Assembly (NCBI GenBank): GCA_024401915.1
Contig: JAKSKA010000063.1
Span: 1-7,912, forward strand
Direction: 5' to 3'
Origin: Bacteroidales bacterium
GTDB lineage: Bacteria; Bacteroidota; Bacteroidia; Bacteroidales; UBA932
Length of the DNA stretch: 7,912 nt
Numbering within the stretch: position 1 is the first letter of the stretch; every line of letters begins with the position of its first letter. Position numbers and translations under genes: made by a program. The notes below the pieces were generated by a model that searched no databases, was not told the origin of the DNA, and saw only the letters and a program-made list of their open reading frames with translations. Shown here in pieces: positions 1 to 6,465 of this stretch.

Positions 1-1927
1 TTCTCCATAAGGCCGCGGATGTGGTTCTTCTCGGTCTCGTTCCAGTTCCAGGCGCGATAGTTGCCCGTGTGCTCCTGGATAGTGACGATATCCCAGCGGC
101 CGCTCTCGGCTACGGCCTTGAGGTTGGCGTTGCTGGTGTTGGTCATTCCGGTCTCGCCCGGCAGTGCCGTGTGCTTGGTATAATCAGAGCTGGTCTCCCA
201 GCCGTTGTTGTACTCGGGAACGGTGCGTCCGCCATAGTAGCACTGGGTCACCTCCACGTTCGTGATCCCTGCACCGACGATGACACCCGGCAGCCTGAAG
301 CAGGCGTCCTGGGTGAAGCTGTTGCCGATGAGGAAGATGCGGAGAGTGGGCTGGATAGTGGCGTCATTGAAGTCGAGGGTGACCGTGGTCTCCGAACCGG
401 CCGTGAACGTGACGGGGCTCGAAGATGTCCAGTTATAGATGTGGCGATCGGTCACGACGGAAGCCTTCCAGCTTGTAACGTTCGCGGGGATGACCGTCAC
501 GTCGATGGAGGTCTGGCGGCCGCAGCCCTCGGCGGGCTTGGCGTTGACGCTCTTCCTCGTGTTCTGGAACGAGGAGGCTATGCTGCCGTCAGTGAGGTCC
601 ACGCTGATGTCGCCGGTGATGGCGGCATCATTGGATATGAACGCCACGTTGAGCACCTGCTCATCGGCGGGAAGGTTGGCGAGCGTGATGCCGAGAGTTG
701 CATAGATGGCCTCGGGGAAGAGGATCAGCGAACTCGGCTGGACGGAAAGGTCCTTCTCCACGGCAACGAGGGGCGCTCCGAGAATATCGGCGCCGTCAGC
801 GGTATAGGTCTGCTGGACGGGCTGGGCGGCAACGAGTGACGTGCCGTCGATGGTCACGGAAGCGTAGGGATATGCCCAGACGTAAGTATAGCTTGCCTTT
901 CCGGAATTGATATCCGCGAGGAAATCGAAGTATGCCACTTCTGGCTCGACGCTGACAGACTCGGATGCAAGCGCGACAGGGCTGTCACCGGGAGTGATCT
1001 CCACCAGCGCGGACTTCGCGTCAGCGGGAATGGTAACGTCCGAAGGGAAATTGACGGCTGCCCTGATGCCTGAAAGGTCGAAATCGATATCCATCGTTCC
1101 ATATTCTCCGGCGAGGACAAGGGACTCGTATGCACCGGCCACGAATTCCTTGTCAGGGAAGAGGAGCACCTTGGAGCCTTCAAGTGTACGGCCGCTGCCG
1201 AAGATGCCGAGCGTCATTGACGTACCGCCCTTCGTATAGACCTTGACCGTGAAACCTGCGGCGTAAGTGCCTTTGATGACCGGGATGAAGAGGTCCTCGG
1301 CGCTTGAGGTAAGTGCGAGGCCGTCCGTGCCGAAGGAATAGGTGATCTCCGTGGATTTGTCGGAATCGATGCTGACCGCGCCGGTGAACTTGTCGGACGA
1401 TTTCGCCATCGTGACGGTGCCTGCTACGGGTTCGCCGCCGACGGAGCTGATGACGATGCGGTCGAGGACTTCGCTGCCCGTGAATCCGAAGCGGAGTACG
1501 TCGCAGAGGTTCGCGAGCGTAATCGCGGTATTGTCTCCGGTACCGTAGAGAGGCGCCGCTGCGGGATCGAAGCTGCCCTCGGTATAGCTCTGGGTGGCCG
1601 GAAGCACGAATGAATCCGCCGACAGGCTTGCAGGATAGAGGATGTTGTACGGAGTGCTGAGGACTTCGTCAAAATCGAAAGTTGCGGACTTCTGTCCGGA
1701 CTGGGCTGCAGAGAGCGGTTTCGACGCAACGCCGTTCACCGAGATGCAGTCACCTTCCGACCAGAGCACGGGGCGCTTGCCGTCGCTTGCATCGCCGAGA
1801 CCGGTCTTGAGGTTGTTGTCAATCGACACCGTAAGACGGTTGTCCCGTTTTCAGGTGTCACGGCCTTCTCACAGGAAAGCGTGAGCGCAAGGGCCGCTGC
1901 GAATATTATGGATATATGTCTTTTCAT
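1..1927 (-). pseudogene. Frameshifted, 3'-truncated lipoprotein: two fimbrillin-like domains plus SGNH (DUF4886-like) hydrolase
   Basis: The gene starts at the ATG at 1927 with a lipoprotein signal peptide (lipobox LTLSC, Cys19). After about 28 codons the frame is lost. The rest lies in the -1 frame, open without a stop from 1850 to the left edge, ending at residue 642 if the frames are joined. Residues 29-270 are a fimbrillin-like domain (W..GD.I.V.G near 56-66, Q....GSFD near 113-120). Residues about 330-470 look like a second such module (YVWAYP, QQTYTADG). From about 527 there is an SGNH hydrolase domain: L-I-G-N-S-F with candidate nucleophile Ser537 and a conserved-looking WDIVTIQEHTGN at 612-623, as in DUF4886. 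The catalytic Asp/His end lies outside the window. It starts 5 nt after the preceding gene, so the two probably share a transcript. Expected role: outer-membrane-anchored esterase or deacetylase, perhaps on glycans (inference). The long open frame argues for a very recent indel or a sequencing error. Confidence 0.8.
1842..1852 (-). other. One-base frameshift site
   Basis: On the minus strand this reads GAAAACGGGAC. The frame carrying the signal peptide gives P-E-N-G and then non-homologous sequence ending at 1736. The domain-bearing frame opens immediately after an in-frame TGA at 1853-1851 and has no nearby ATG. One extra base in the G3 or A4 run would fuse the two (for example P-E-N-G-D-N-R-L-T-V). 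Both runs are short homopolymers, the usual place for an indel. The breakpoint could lie a few codons either side. Confidence 0.75.
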
Positions 1928-1932
1928 AACTC

Positions 1933-4611
1933 TTACTTCAATACGGGTTCAAGTCCTGTCAAATCCCAGATTGTGGTATCCCAGCCTATGCGGGCAGCGA
2001 CCTGTGAGGCTGTCTCGCCGGCATCGGCCGCCTTGCCGTGGTAGGGATAGTAGTATGTGTACAATGCCGCATCGGTGTAGTTCTCCACAAGGGGATGTGA
2101 TGCGTCGGCATCCTCATGATCGAAAAGCACATTGAGGAAAGTGAGGTCCGGGTCTAAACAATGGTAATCAAATACCATATCCGGACGGCGCCAGCAATTT
2201 TTTTGTTTTTTTAGGGTGGTGGAGAAACCGACCACCGCGCCACCGCTGTAACCTGTTTTGACATTGGGGTGGCTGGTGCTCTTGATGCTGGGGTTCCAGG
2301 CTATGCAACCCGTGACGGGAGTGTTGAAATTGACAGCTATCGTCTTGTCGCCACCCGTGATGGGGTTGATGTTGTTGCTGTTGCGGGTAAGGATGCCGCC
2401 GAGTCCGAATGTGCCCTCTACGGTATTGGAAGCGTAGCAGTTCGTGATTTCACTGTTCTTCCCGATATCGCTCGAGATGCCGCCGGAATATTGCCTGGTG
2501 GATTTCACGGAACCGGCTGCGGAGCAGTTGCGGATATAAGCGATGGCCGAGCCGCCGCTGCCCTTGGCGCAACCGAGGATGCCGGCTGTATACACACCGG
2601 TGGTTTTGATGTTTCCTGAATAGCTGCACTTCTCGACTGTCGTGGTATGGTTGTATAGCTGGCCGACGATGCCGCCGCAGTAGCTGTTGTTGCTGCCGTC
2701 CACGCCGCAGGTGATGTCGCAGGCGACGCGGCAGCCGGTGATGGTGGACGTGCTGTTGTTTGCCGTGTAGGCCAGTATTCCGCCGCAGGAGTCCTTGTTG
2801 CAGGTGATGGGCGCCGTAACGGTGCAGTCGTCGATATCGAGTGTACCTTTCTGGTTGTACGCGAGCACTCCGGCGACGAACTCGTTTCCGTGGATGGTGC
2901 CCTTGACGGTGCAATCCTTGATCGTGGTGGTTCCGCTTGTGCTGGAAGTCTGGCCTATGATGCCTGCAATCACCTTTCCGGTATTGGACAGGAGGTCACC
3001 TTCGTAGTGGCAGCCGATGATGGTGGGGTTGACCGTGCCGCTGCTGTATCCGATGATGCCGCCGGCGTAGGCGTATGAAGAACTGGTCTTTCCGCAGGTG
3101 ATGTCGGCCTTGACCGTGCAGTTCTTGTATGTGCAGCCAGCCGCATAGCCGACCAGACCGGCGCAGTAGGCCGCCGCAGCAGTGATTGTGCCGGTGATGG
3201 TCACATTCTCAACGGTAGAATTGGCATAGCACTCGCCAGCGAGACCGCCCGTACGTGCTCCGTCAGCCGTTCCGTTGTTGATGACTTCGCCCTGGAACGA
3301 GCAGTTCTTGATGGTGGAGCCGCCGAGTTTGGCGGTGATTCCGCCGACCACGAAAGCAGTCGCGCCGGAAGGAGTGGTGACCGTAGAATTGGTCACGTGA
3401 CAGTTCTCGAGATTGCCCTTGAGATTCCCTGCCTGGTCTCCCACCCAGCCGCAGATGATTCCCGAAACCGTACTGCCGGTGGTGGCAGTGGAGATGCAGT
3501 TATCGAAATTGAGGTTCTTGATCGTACCCGAAAGCAGCCCGGCGAAAGAACCGTACTTACCGCCGCTTGTGGTCATATTGCTGATCGTGTGCTCCTTGCC
3601 GTCGATATAAACGCCCATATCATCCGCAGACGGATTGAGAGGCGCCCAGTTCTCGATGGATGAGAGATCGAGGTCGGACTCGATATTGAAATAGGTGACC
3701 TTGCCTTTTTCAAGAAGCGAGGCCATCGACTGGAGATGGGCGACGCTCTTGATGAGATAAGGATTGCCTGATGTACCGTCGCCTTCAAGGACACCGCCGG
3801 GTTCAAGTTCCGTAGAGAAGCAGTTGACCTCGCCGGGCTTCAGGACGACAGTCTTTGTGGTGGCCTTCCTGTAGTGGTTCTTGTTGGTGTTGATATCGAA
3901 GATGAGCTGGTCGTAAGTGCCCGAGAACACGCGGGCGGCCACGACGTTCGAGTTCGCGGCCACAGTGACGGAGAGTTCTCCTTCCGTGCGGATTTCGGCC
4001 TCGCCGGTCTCCGGGTTGAACGAATATGCTCCGGCGATCCTTGTGCCGGCGGAGGTGATTTCCACGCTGCTCACGGTCTCGTCTTCAGCGAGTCCTGTGA
4101 CCTTGACGCGGATTATCGAGCCGAGCCTGCAGAAGCGCATCGAAAGTTCCGATGCATCGCCGGCGGTCTCGACGGGAGCCGCGATGAGCAGGTCGGCGGC
4201 TGCGTCGAACGAACCGTCGATACTGGTCTGGCTGGTCGGGATCGTAATGCTTGTCACCTTTACGCTGGTGCTGACTGCAGAAGAAGGATAGACTGCGGTG
4301 TATGTCACAGTCCCGCTCTCCGCTGAAGCGAATGACACCGGGAAAGATGCAGTGGTACAATCGGATGCAAGGGCGGACGACTCGGAATATCCGATTCCCG
4401 ATGCACCTCTGCGCCATACGCCAAGCTTGTCACCGGCTGTCCACTGAACTGAGAAATTGCCTTCTGTCGGTTCGGAAAGAACCGTTTTCACCGTTTCCGC
4501 AACGATGTGCACCGTAGAGGCATCATCGCCGACCGGAGCGCCGTTTTCCTTCGCGCAACCCAGAAGCGCTGCGAGAGGCAGGATAACTGCAAGTAAATGA
4601 CCGTGTTTCAT
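1933..4611 (-). CDS. Fimbrillin-like lipoprotein with GLUG-type beta-helix repeats
   Basis: An 892-residue predicted outer-membrane lipoprotein. The signal peptide ends in lipobox L-L-G-C (Cys19). Residues about 35-270 form a fimbrillin-like domain with V.WTAGDKLGV at 55-65, IPTSQTSIDGSFD at 123-135 and RFCRLGSIIRVKVTG at 159-173. A linker GDGTSGNPYLI then leads into about 13 imperfect repeats of 29-36 residues (about 345-770), typically G-G-I-x-G then T-I-x-N-C-x-V-x-G, the style of GLUG (PF07581) right-handed beta-helices. The C-terminal 100 residues (YPYHGKAA, ETASQVAARIGW, IWDLTG) resemble the usual end of such Bacteroidales proteins. I chose the ATG at 4611 because the upstream in-frame ATG at 4677 lies inside a hairpin and upstream of the promoter. 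Likely role: surface adhesin or matrix protein. The substrate is unknown. Confidence 0.9.
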   Translation of the reverse strand: MKHGHLLAVILPLAALLGCAKENGAPVGDDASTVHIVAETVKTVLSEPTEGNFSVQWTAGDKLGVWRRGASGIGYSESSALASDCTTASFPVSFASAESGTVTYTAVYPSSAVSTSVKVTSITIPTSQTSIDGSFDAAADLLIAAPVETAGDASELSMRFCRLGSIIRVKVTGLAEDETVSSVEITSAGTRIAGAYSFNPETGEAEIRTEGELSVTVAANSNVVAARVFSGTYDQLIFDINTNKNHYRKATTKTVVLKPGEVNCFSTELEPGGVLEGDGTSGNPYLIKSVAHLQSMASLLEKGKVTYFNIESDLDLSSIENWAPLNPSADDMGVYIDGKEHTISNMTTSGGKYGSFAGLLSGTIKNLNFDNCISTATTGSTVSGIICGWVGDQAGNLKGNLENCHVTNSTVTTPSGATAFVVGGITAKLGGSTIKNCSFQGEVINNGTADGARTGGLAGECYANSTVENVTITGTITAAAAYCAGLVGYAAGCTYKNCTVKADITCGKTSSSYAYAGGIIGYSSGTVNPTIIGCHYEGDLLSNTGKVIAGIIGQTSSTSGTTTIKDCTVKGTIHGNEFVAGVLAYNQKGTLDIDDCTVTAPITCNKDSCGGILAYTANNSTSTITGCRVACDITCGVDGSNNSYCGGIVGQLYNHTTTVEKCSYSGNIKTTGVYTAGILGCAKGSGGSAIAYIRNCSAAGSVKSTRQYSGGISSDIGKNSEITNCYASNTVEGTFGLGGILTRNSNNINPITGGDKTIAVNFNTPVTGCIAWNPSIKSTSHPNVKTGYSGGAVVGFSTTLKKQKNCWRRPDMVFDYHCLDPDLTFLNVLFDHEDADASHPLVENYTDAALYTYYYPYHGKAADAGETASQVAARIGWDTTIWDLTGLEPVLK
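2198..2212 (-). other. A7-C-A7 homopolymer pair inside the GLUG gene
   Basis: The coding strand reads seven A, one C, seven A, encoding the L-K-K-Q-K-N-C stretch near residue 800, just after the beta-helix. Runs of this length are prone to replication or transcriptional slippage. A one-base change would remove the last 90 or so residues. The frame is intact in this copy. Confidence 0.6.
2302..3579 (-). repeat. GLUG-type tandem protein repeats with a cysteine ladder
   Basis: About 13 degenerate units code for stacked beta-helix rungs at residues about 345-770 of the 892-residue lipoprotein. A Cys falls at the same place in almost every rung: 372, 404, 437, 498, 534, 567, 596, 627, 662, 696, 725 and 769. 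The rung around 470 has Val (TVENVTI). The repeats are divergent at the DNA level, so recent duplication or slippage is not evident. Confidence 0.75.
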
Positions 4612-4632
4612 AAAAATGTGATTAACAACAAG

Positions 4633-4664
4633 CAAATATACGAATTTAGACTTAAAGAAAGAAA
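4633..4664 (-). promoter_or_regulatory. Bacteroidetes-type promoter for the GLUG lipoprotein operon
   Basis: The minus strand carries TATATTTG at 4640-4633, an exact match to the -7 consensus TAnnTTTG. TTTC lies 20 bp upstream at 4664-4661 (3 of 4 with the -33 TTTG). The end of the -7 box is 21 nt from the ATG at 4611, so the leader would be short. The T-rich -33 area also serves as the tail of the hairpin just upstream. Confidence 0.7.
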
Positions 4665-4667
4665 TAC

Positions 4668-4704
4668 TTTCGTACACGCGCGAGTGACTCGCGCGTGTAC
4701 GAAA
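4668..4704 (-). terminator. Perfect 17-bp palindromic hairpin, probable second terminator
   Basis: Arms 4668-4684 and 4688-4704 are perfectly complementary around a 3-nt loop (TGA on plus, TCA on minus), with a very GC-rich core ending in ACGCGCGAG. Read on the minus strand it is followed by a U-rich but interrupted tract (GTATTTCTTTCTTT). It sits between the end of the FISUMP lipoprotein gene and the promoter of the GLUG gene. This fits termination or insulation; a DNA-level role such as protein binding or a REP-like element is not excluded. Confidence 0.6.
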
Positions 4705-4732
4705 ACACGCTGCTCAGGATATGGGCAGCGTG
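4701..4732 (-). terminator. Intrinsic terminator after the FISUMP lipoprotein gene
   Basis: On the minus strand CACGCTGC (4732-4725) pairs with GCAGCGTG (4713-4706) across an 11-nt loop, followed directly by TTTT (4705-4702). It starts 26 nt after the stop codon at 4759. The U-tract is short, which may explain why a second, stronger hairpin follows at once. Confidence 0.65.
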
Positions 4733-4758
4733 CAGGGATTTATGGATATTTAACCAAA

Positions 4759-6168
4759 TTATTCTATGACCGCGCGGACAGTGAAGCCACGGAAGCGTTC
4801 GCTGTCTTTCGAACCAGGATTGAAAGCGCCCTCATAATTGAAGTACAGATGGCACGCCGAGTTCGTATTGTCCGGATTGCGTGTGTTCGACCAATAGTCT
4901 CCAATTTCAGAATAATGGTAGTGGATATTGTAATAACCATTACCGGCAATAGGCAGGAACAATGTGTTGGCGGAATAAGAATCCTTACCTGTTATTTCAA
5001 CTCCGGATACTCCCGTACTGTTGTAATCCCAAACGAGTGTTTGTACAGTATTGCTTTTCAGGGAATTGAATTCCGCATTGACATCCTCACCTCCGGTAGG
5101 CATACGCCAGGCGGTATTCCAATTGGCTGCGGCGGCATCATAATGCGGAGGAAGAACAGCCGGATTTGCCGGAACCAATGTCGGAACCGTAGAGAATCCG
5201 GGGCTGAAGGAATCGGCAGAAGGTGTCTGGCCTACGATATCTCCCCAAGCGAAGTATCTGCCGCTTTCCTGAGCTGCGTTCGCGCCGACATTTGTCTTCG
5301 CCCAATAAGGGCCATCCGCCCAGAGCTGGACAGCCTCACGTCCGGTAGGTGTGGAAATCGTACTATAATCAACCGTGATAGGTTTTACGTTCTTCCCACT
5401 GGCAAATTCCAAATTGCCTGTACCAGCCTTGGCATACTCTTTTGCAATGTGGCCGGATTCATAACGGATTATGCTGATGGTCGGAGCGACTATATCGACC
5501 GGCATTATTGCAATGTAATAATCTCCCGACGTGAATGTCTGATTCTCTCCGGCCGTGAGTGTAACGCTCTTCAATGATTGACCGGATACGGCAGAGACAC
5601 CCGAGGTTGTGATTTCCGCCATCCCGCTCAGCTGCGTTCCGGTACTGCTGACGGTTATCGAATGGATGCCGGTATCTCCGGCTCCGATCGTAAACTTCAG
5701 AAATCTTACGGCATAATCGAGCTCCACATCGATGGTGTTGCCGATGGAATACATCACAGCCGCATTTCTATCAAAAGACCCCTTCACAGCTGTCTGCACC
5801 GAAGGAATTTCGCAAGTAAGCTTGCCGCCTGTCCAGTCAGCGCCCTCCTGGAAGGGATACATTATGGCAGAAATGGCCGTAATATCAGAACTGGTATTCC
5901 GGAAGGTTCCTACGGTGCTTCCGGAGCCGGCGGTCAGATTGAAGGCAAGACTCCTTGCCTCCGATGAGGCGTTGGTGCCGAACACACCCAACCGATCTCC
6001 CGTCTCCCAATTGACTTTCGTGTCGTCCGATGAGCTGACAACGGCACGTGTGGATTCCTCTACAGTCGCACCGATTGTTGTAATGGCTTCAGAACCGACT
6101 TCAAATCCCTTGCCGCAGGATGAGAGAGTTGCAGCAACTGCCAAAATCGTATAAAAGTACTTTTTCAT
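4759..6168 (-). CDS. Fimbrillin-like lipoprotein with C-terminal FISUMP-type domain
   Basis: A 469-residue predicted outer-membrane lipoprotein. The signal peptide has lipobox L-S-S-C (Cys18). Residues about 30-265 are fimbrillin-like: VNWETGDRLGVFG at 52-64, AIMYPF, IPSVQTAVKGSFD at 121-133, VRFLKFTIG at 154-162. Residues about 278-469 match the Fibrobacter succinogenes major paralogous (FISUMP, PF09603-like) pattern: LWADGPYWAKTNVGA (282-296), GRYFAWGD (303-310), NWNTAWRMPTGGE (349-361), DYWSNTR (424-430) and RGFTVRAV (460-467). The last is the usual end of that domain. It follows the 53-residue peptide gene by 13 nt and is probably co-transcribed with it, ending at the paired hairpins. It looks more AT-rich by eye than the two lipoprotein genes downstream. 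Likely a surface adhesin-type protein; the ligand is unknown. Confidence 0.92.
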   Translation of the reverse strand: MKKYFYTILAVAATLSSCGKGFEVGSEAITTIGATVEESTRAVVSSSDDTKVNWETGDRLGVFGTNASSEARSLAFNLTAGSGSTVGTFRNTSSDITAISAIMYPFQEGADWTGGKLTCEIPSVQTAVKGSFDRNAAVMYSIGNTIDVELDYAVRFLKFTIGAGDTGIHSITVSSTGTQLSGMAEITTSGVSAVSGQSLKSVTLTAGENQTFTSGDYYIAIMPVDIVAPTISIIRYESGHIAKEYAKAGTGNLEFASGKNVKPITVDYSTISTPTGREAVQLWADGPYWAKTNVGANAAQESGRYFAWGDIVGQTPSADSFSPGFSTVPTLVPANPAVLPPHYDAAAANWNTAWRMPTGGEDVNAEFNSLKSNTVQTLVWDYNSTGVSGVEITGKDSYSANTLFLPIAGNGYYNIHYHYSEIGDYWSNTRNPDNTNSACHLYFNYEGAFNPGSKDSERFRGFTVRAVIE

Positions 6169-6181
6169 TACTGTCAGGGGT

Positions 6182-6343
6182 TTAGAATGTATAAGATGAA
6201 TCGTGACTCAGGGCTCCGGTTATTGTTCCATCTGCCCCACCGGAGCTCTGGCACAATAATCCCTGGGGGGTGATTTGCTGAACCCGTACTGTAACAGGCT
6301 CATACACGGACTTGAGTCCGTTTTGGATTTTATTTTCCATCAT
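6182..6343 (-). CDS. Small 53-residue Cys-containing peptide, first gene of the FISUMP lipoprotein unit
   Basis: An ORF of 53 codons starting ATG-ATG at 6343 and ending TAA at 6182. Its layout is a charged N-terminus (MENKIQNGLK), then V-Y-E-P-V-T-V-R-V, then Q-G-L-L-C-Q-S-S-G-G, then a polar tail ending in aromatic Y-T-F. From memory, small Bacteroidales proteins with a Y-x-P-x-V-x-V segment followed by a hydrophobic-C/A-x-S-G motif are common beside fimbrillin-like lipoprotein genes; their function is unknown. It has no signal peptide and no membrane segment. It lies 13 nt before the 469-residue lipoprotein, so co-transcription is likely. It also faces the PqqD-like gene across a 122-bp divergent intergenic region, so a RiPP-precursor role is an open alternative. 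A strong inverted repeat covers its second half. Confidence 0.65.
   Translation of the reverse strand: MMENKIQNGLKSVYEPVTVRVQQITPQGLLCQSSGGADGTITGALSHDSSYTF
6209..6250 (-). other. Inverted repeat inside the small peptide gene
   Basis: Arms 6209-6220 and 6239-6250 pair over 12 positions with an 18-nt loop. On the minus (mRNA) strand there is one A-C mismatch. No U-tract follows, so it is not an intrinsic terminator. Its 3' arm ends about 40 nt before the lipoprotein ATG. It could act as an RNA-processing, stability or translation-coupling element (inference). Confidence 0.5.
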
Positions 6344-6364
6344 TTGAATGTTTTTAGTTCAATA

Positions 6365-6372
6365 CAAATTTC
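6365..6372 (-). promoter_or_regulatory. Possible -7 element for the small peptide/FISUMP unit
   Basis: The minus strand reads GAAATTTG, one mismatch from TAnnTTTG. It ends exactly 21 nt before the first ATG at 6343, the same spacing as at two other promoters in this window. No convincing -33 TTTG was found, so this is a weak call. Confidence 0.35.
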
Positions 6373-6388
6373 AGCGAAGTTACTCATT

Positions 6389-6414
6389 ATCTGATTCTTT
6401 AGCAAGTATCAGAT
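6389..6414. promoter_or_regulatory. Dyad ATCTGAT-N12-ATCAGAT in the divergent intergenic region
   Basis: Perfect 7-bp arms (6389-6395 and 6408-6414) are separated by 12 bp. The right arm overlaps the likely -33 region of the PqqD promoter, and the dyad lies upstream of the opposite transcription unit. The geometry suits a dimeric regulator's operator; no regulator gene is in the window. Confidence 0.35.
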
Positions 6415-6444
6415 TGTATTTTTCTACTCTAATGTCTATCTTTG
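6413..6444 (+). promoter_or_regulatory. Bacteroidetes-type promoter for the PqqD-like gene
   Basis: TATCTTTG at 6437-6444 matches TAnnTTTG exactly. ATTG (6413-6416) lies 20 bp upstream as a 3-of-4 -33 element. The -7 box ends 21 nt before the ATG at 6466. A short dyad CCTTG-T-CAAGG (6445-6455) covers the expected transcription start. Confidence 0.7.
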
Positions 6445-6465
6445 CCTTGTCAAGGACAGCGATGT

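Noticed and set aside
21..839. 272-codon plus-strand open frame near the left edge
   Set aside because: It lies antisense to the SGNH-lipoprotein frame, which shows clear domains. The plus translation is low-complexity G/A/V/D-rich.
1842..1852. Programmed -1 ribosomal frameshift
   Set aside because: The frames would join by a -1 shift, but no X-XXY-YYZ slippery heptamer is in register (T-GAA-AAC does not qualify) and I saw no clear downstream stimulator.
2302..3579. CRISPR or DNA tandem array
   Set aside because: The periodicity is at the protein level (29-36 residues) with divergent DNA; there are no identical repeats with unique spacers.
4612..4677. Longer start (ATG at 4677) for the GLUG lipoprotein
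   Set aside because: It would put 22 residues before a perfect lipoprotein signal peptide, and the codon lies inside the 17-bp hairpin, upstream of the TATATTTG box.
4597..5577. 326-codon open frame on the plus strand
   Set aside because: It runs antisense through the promoter, both hairpins and most of the FISUMP lipoprotein gene, and its Cys/Arg/Ile-rich translation resembles no family. It is a shadow of the minus-strand coding frame.
6306..6324. Terminator-like ACGGAC-TTGA-GTCCGT followed by TTTT on the plus strand
   Set aside because: No plus-strand gene precedes it, and it lies within the small minus-strand coding sequence; probably fortuitous.
6442..6465. Longer start (ATG at 6442) for the PqqD-like protein
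   Set aside because: This ATG overlaps the -7 box TATCTTTG; the ATG at 6466 fits family length and promoter spacing.
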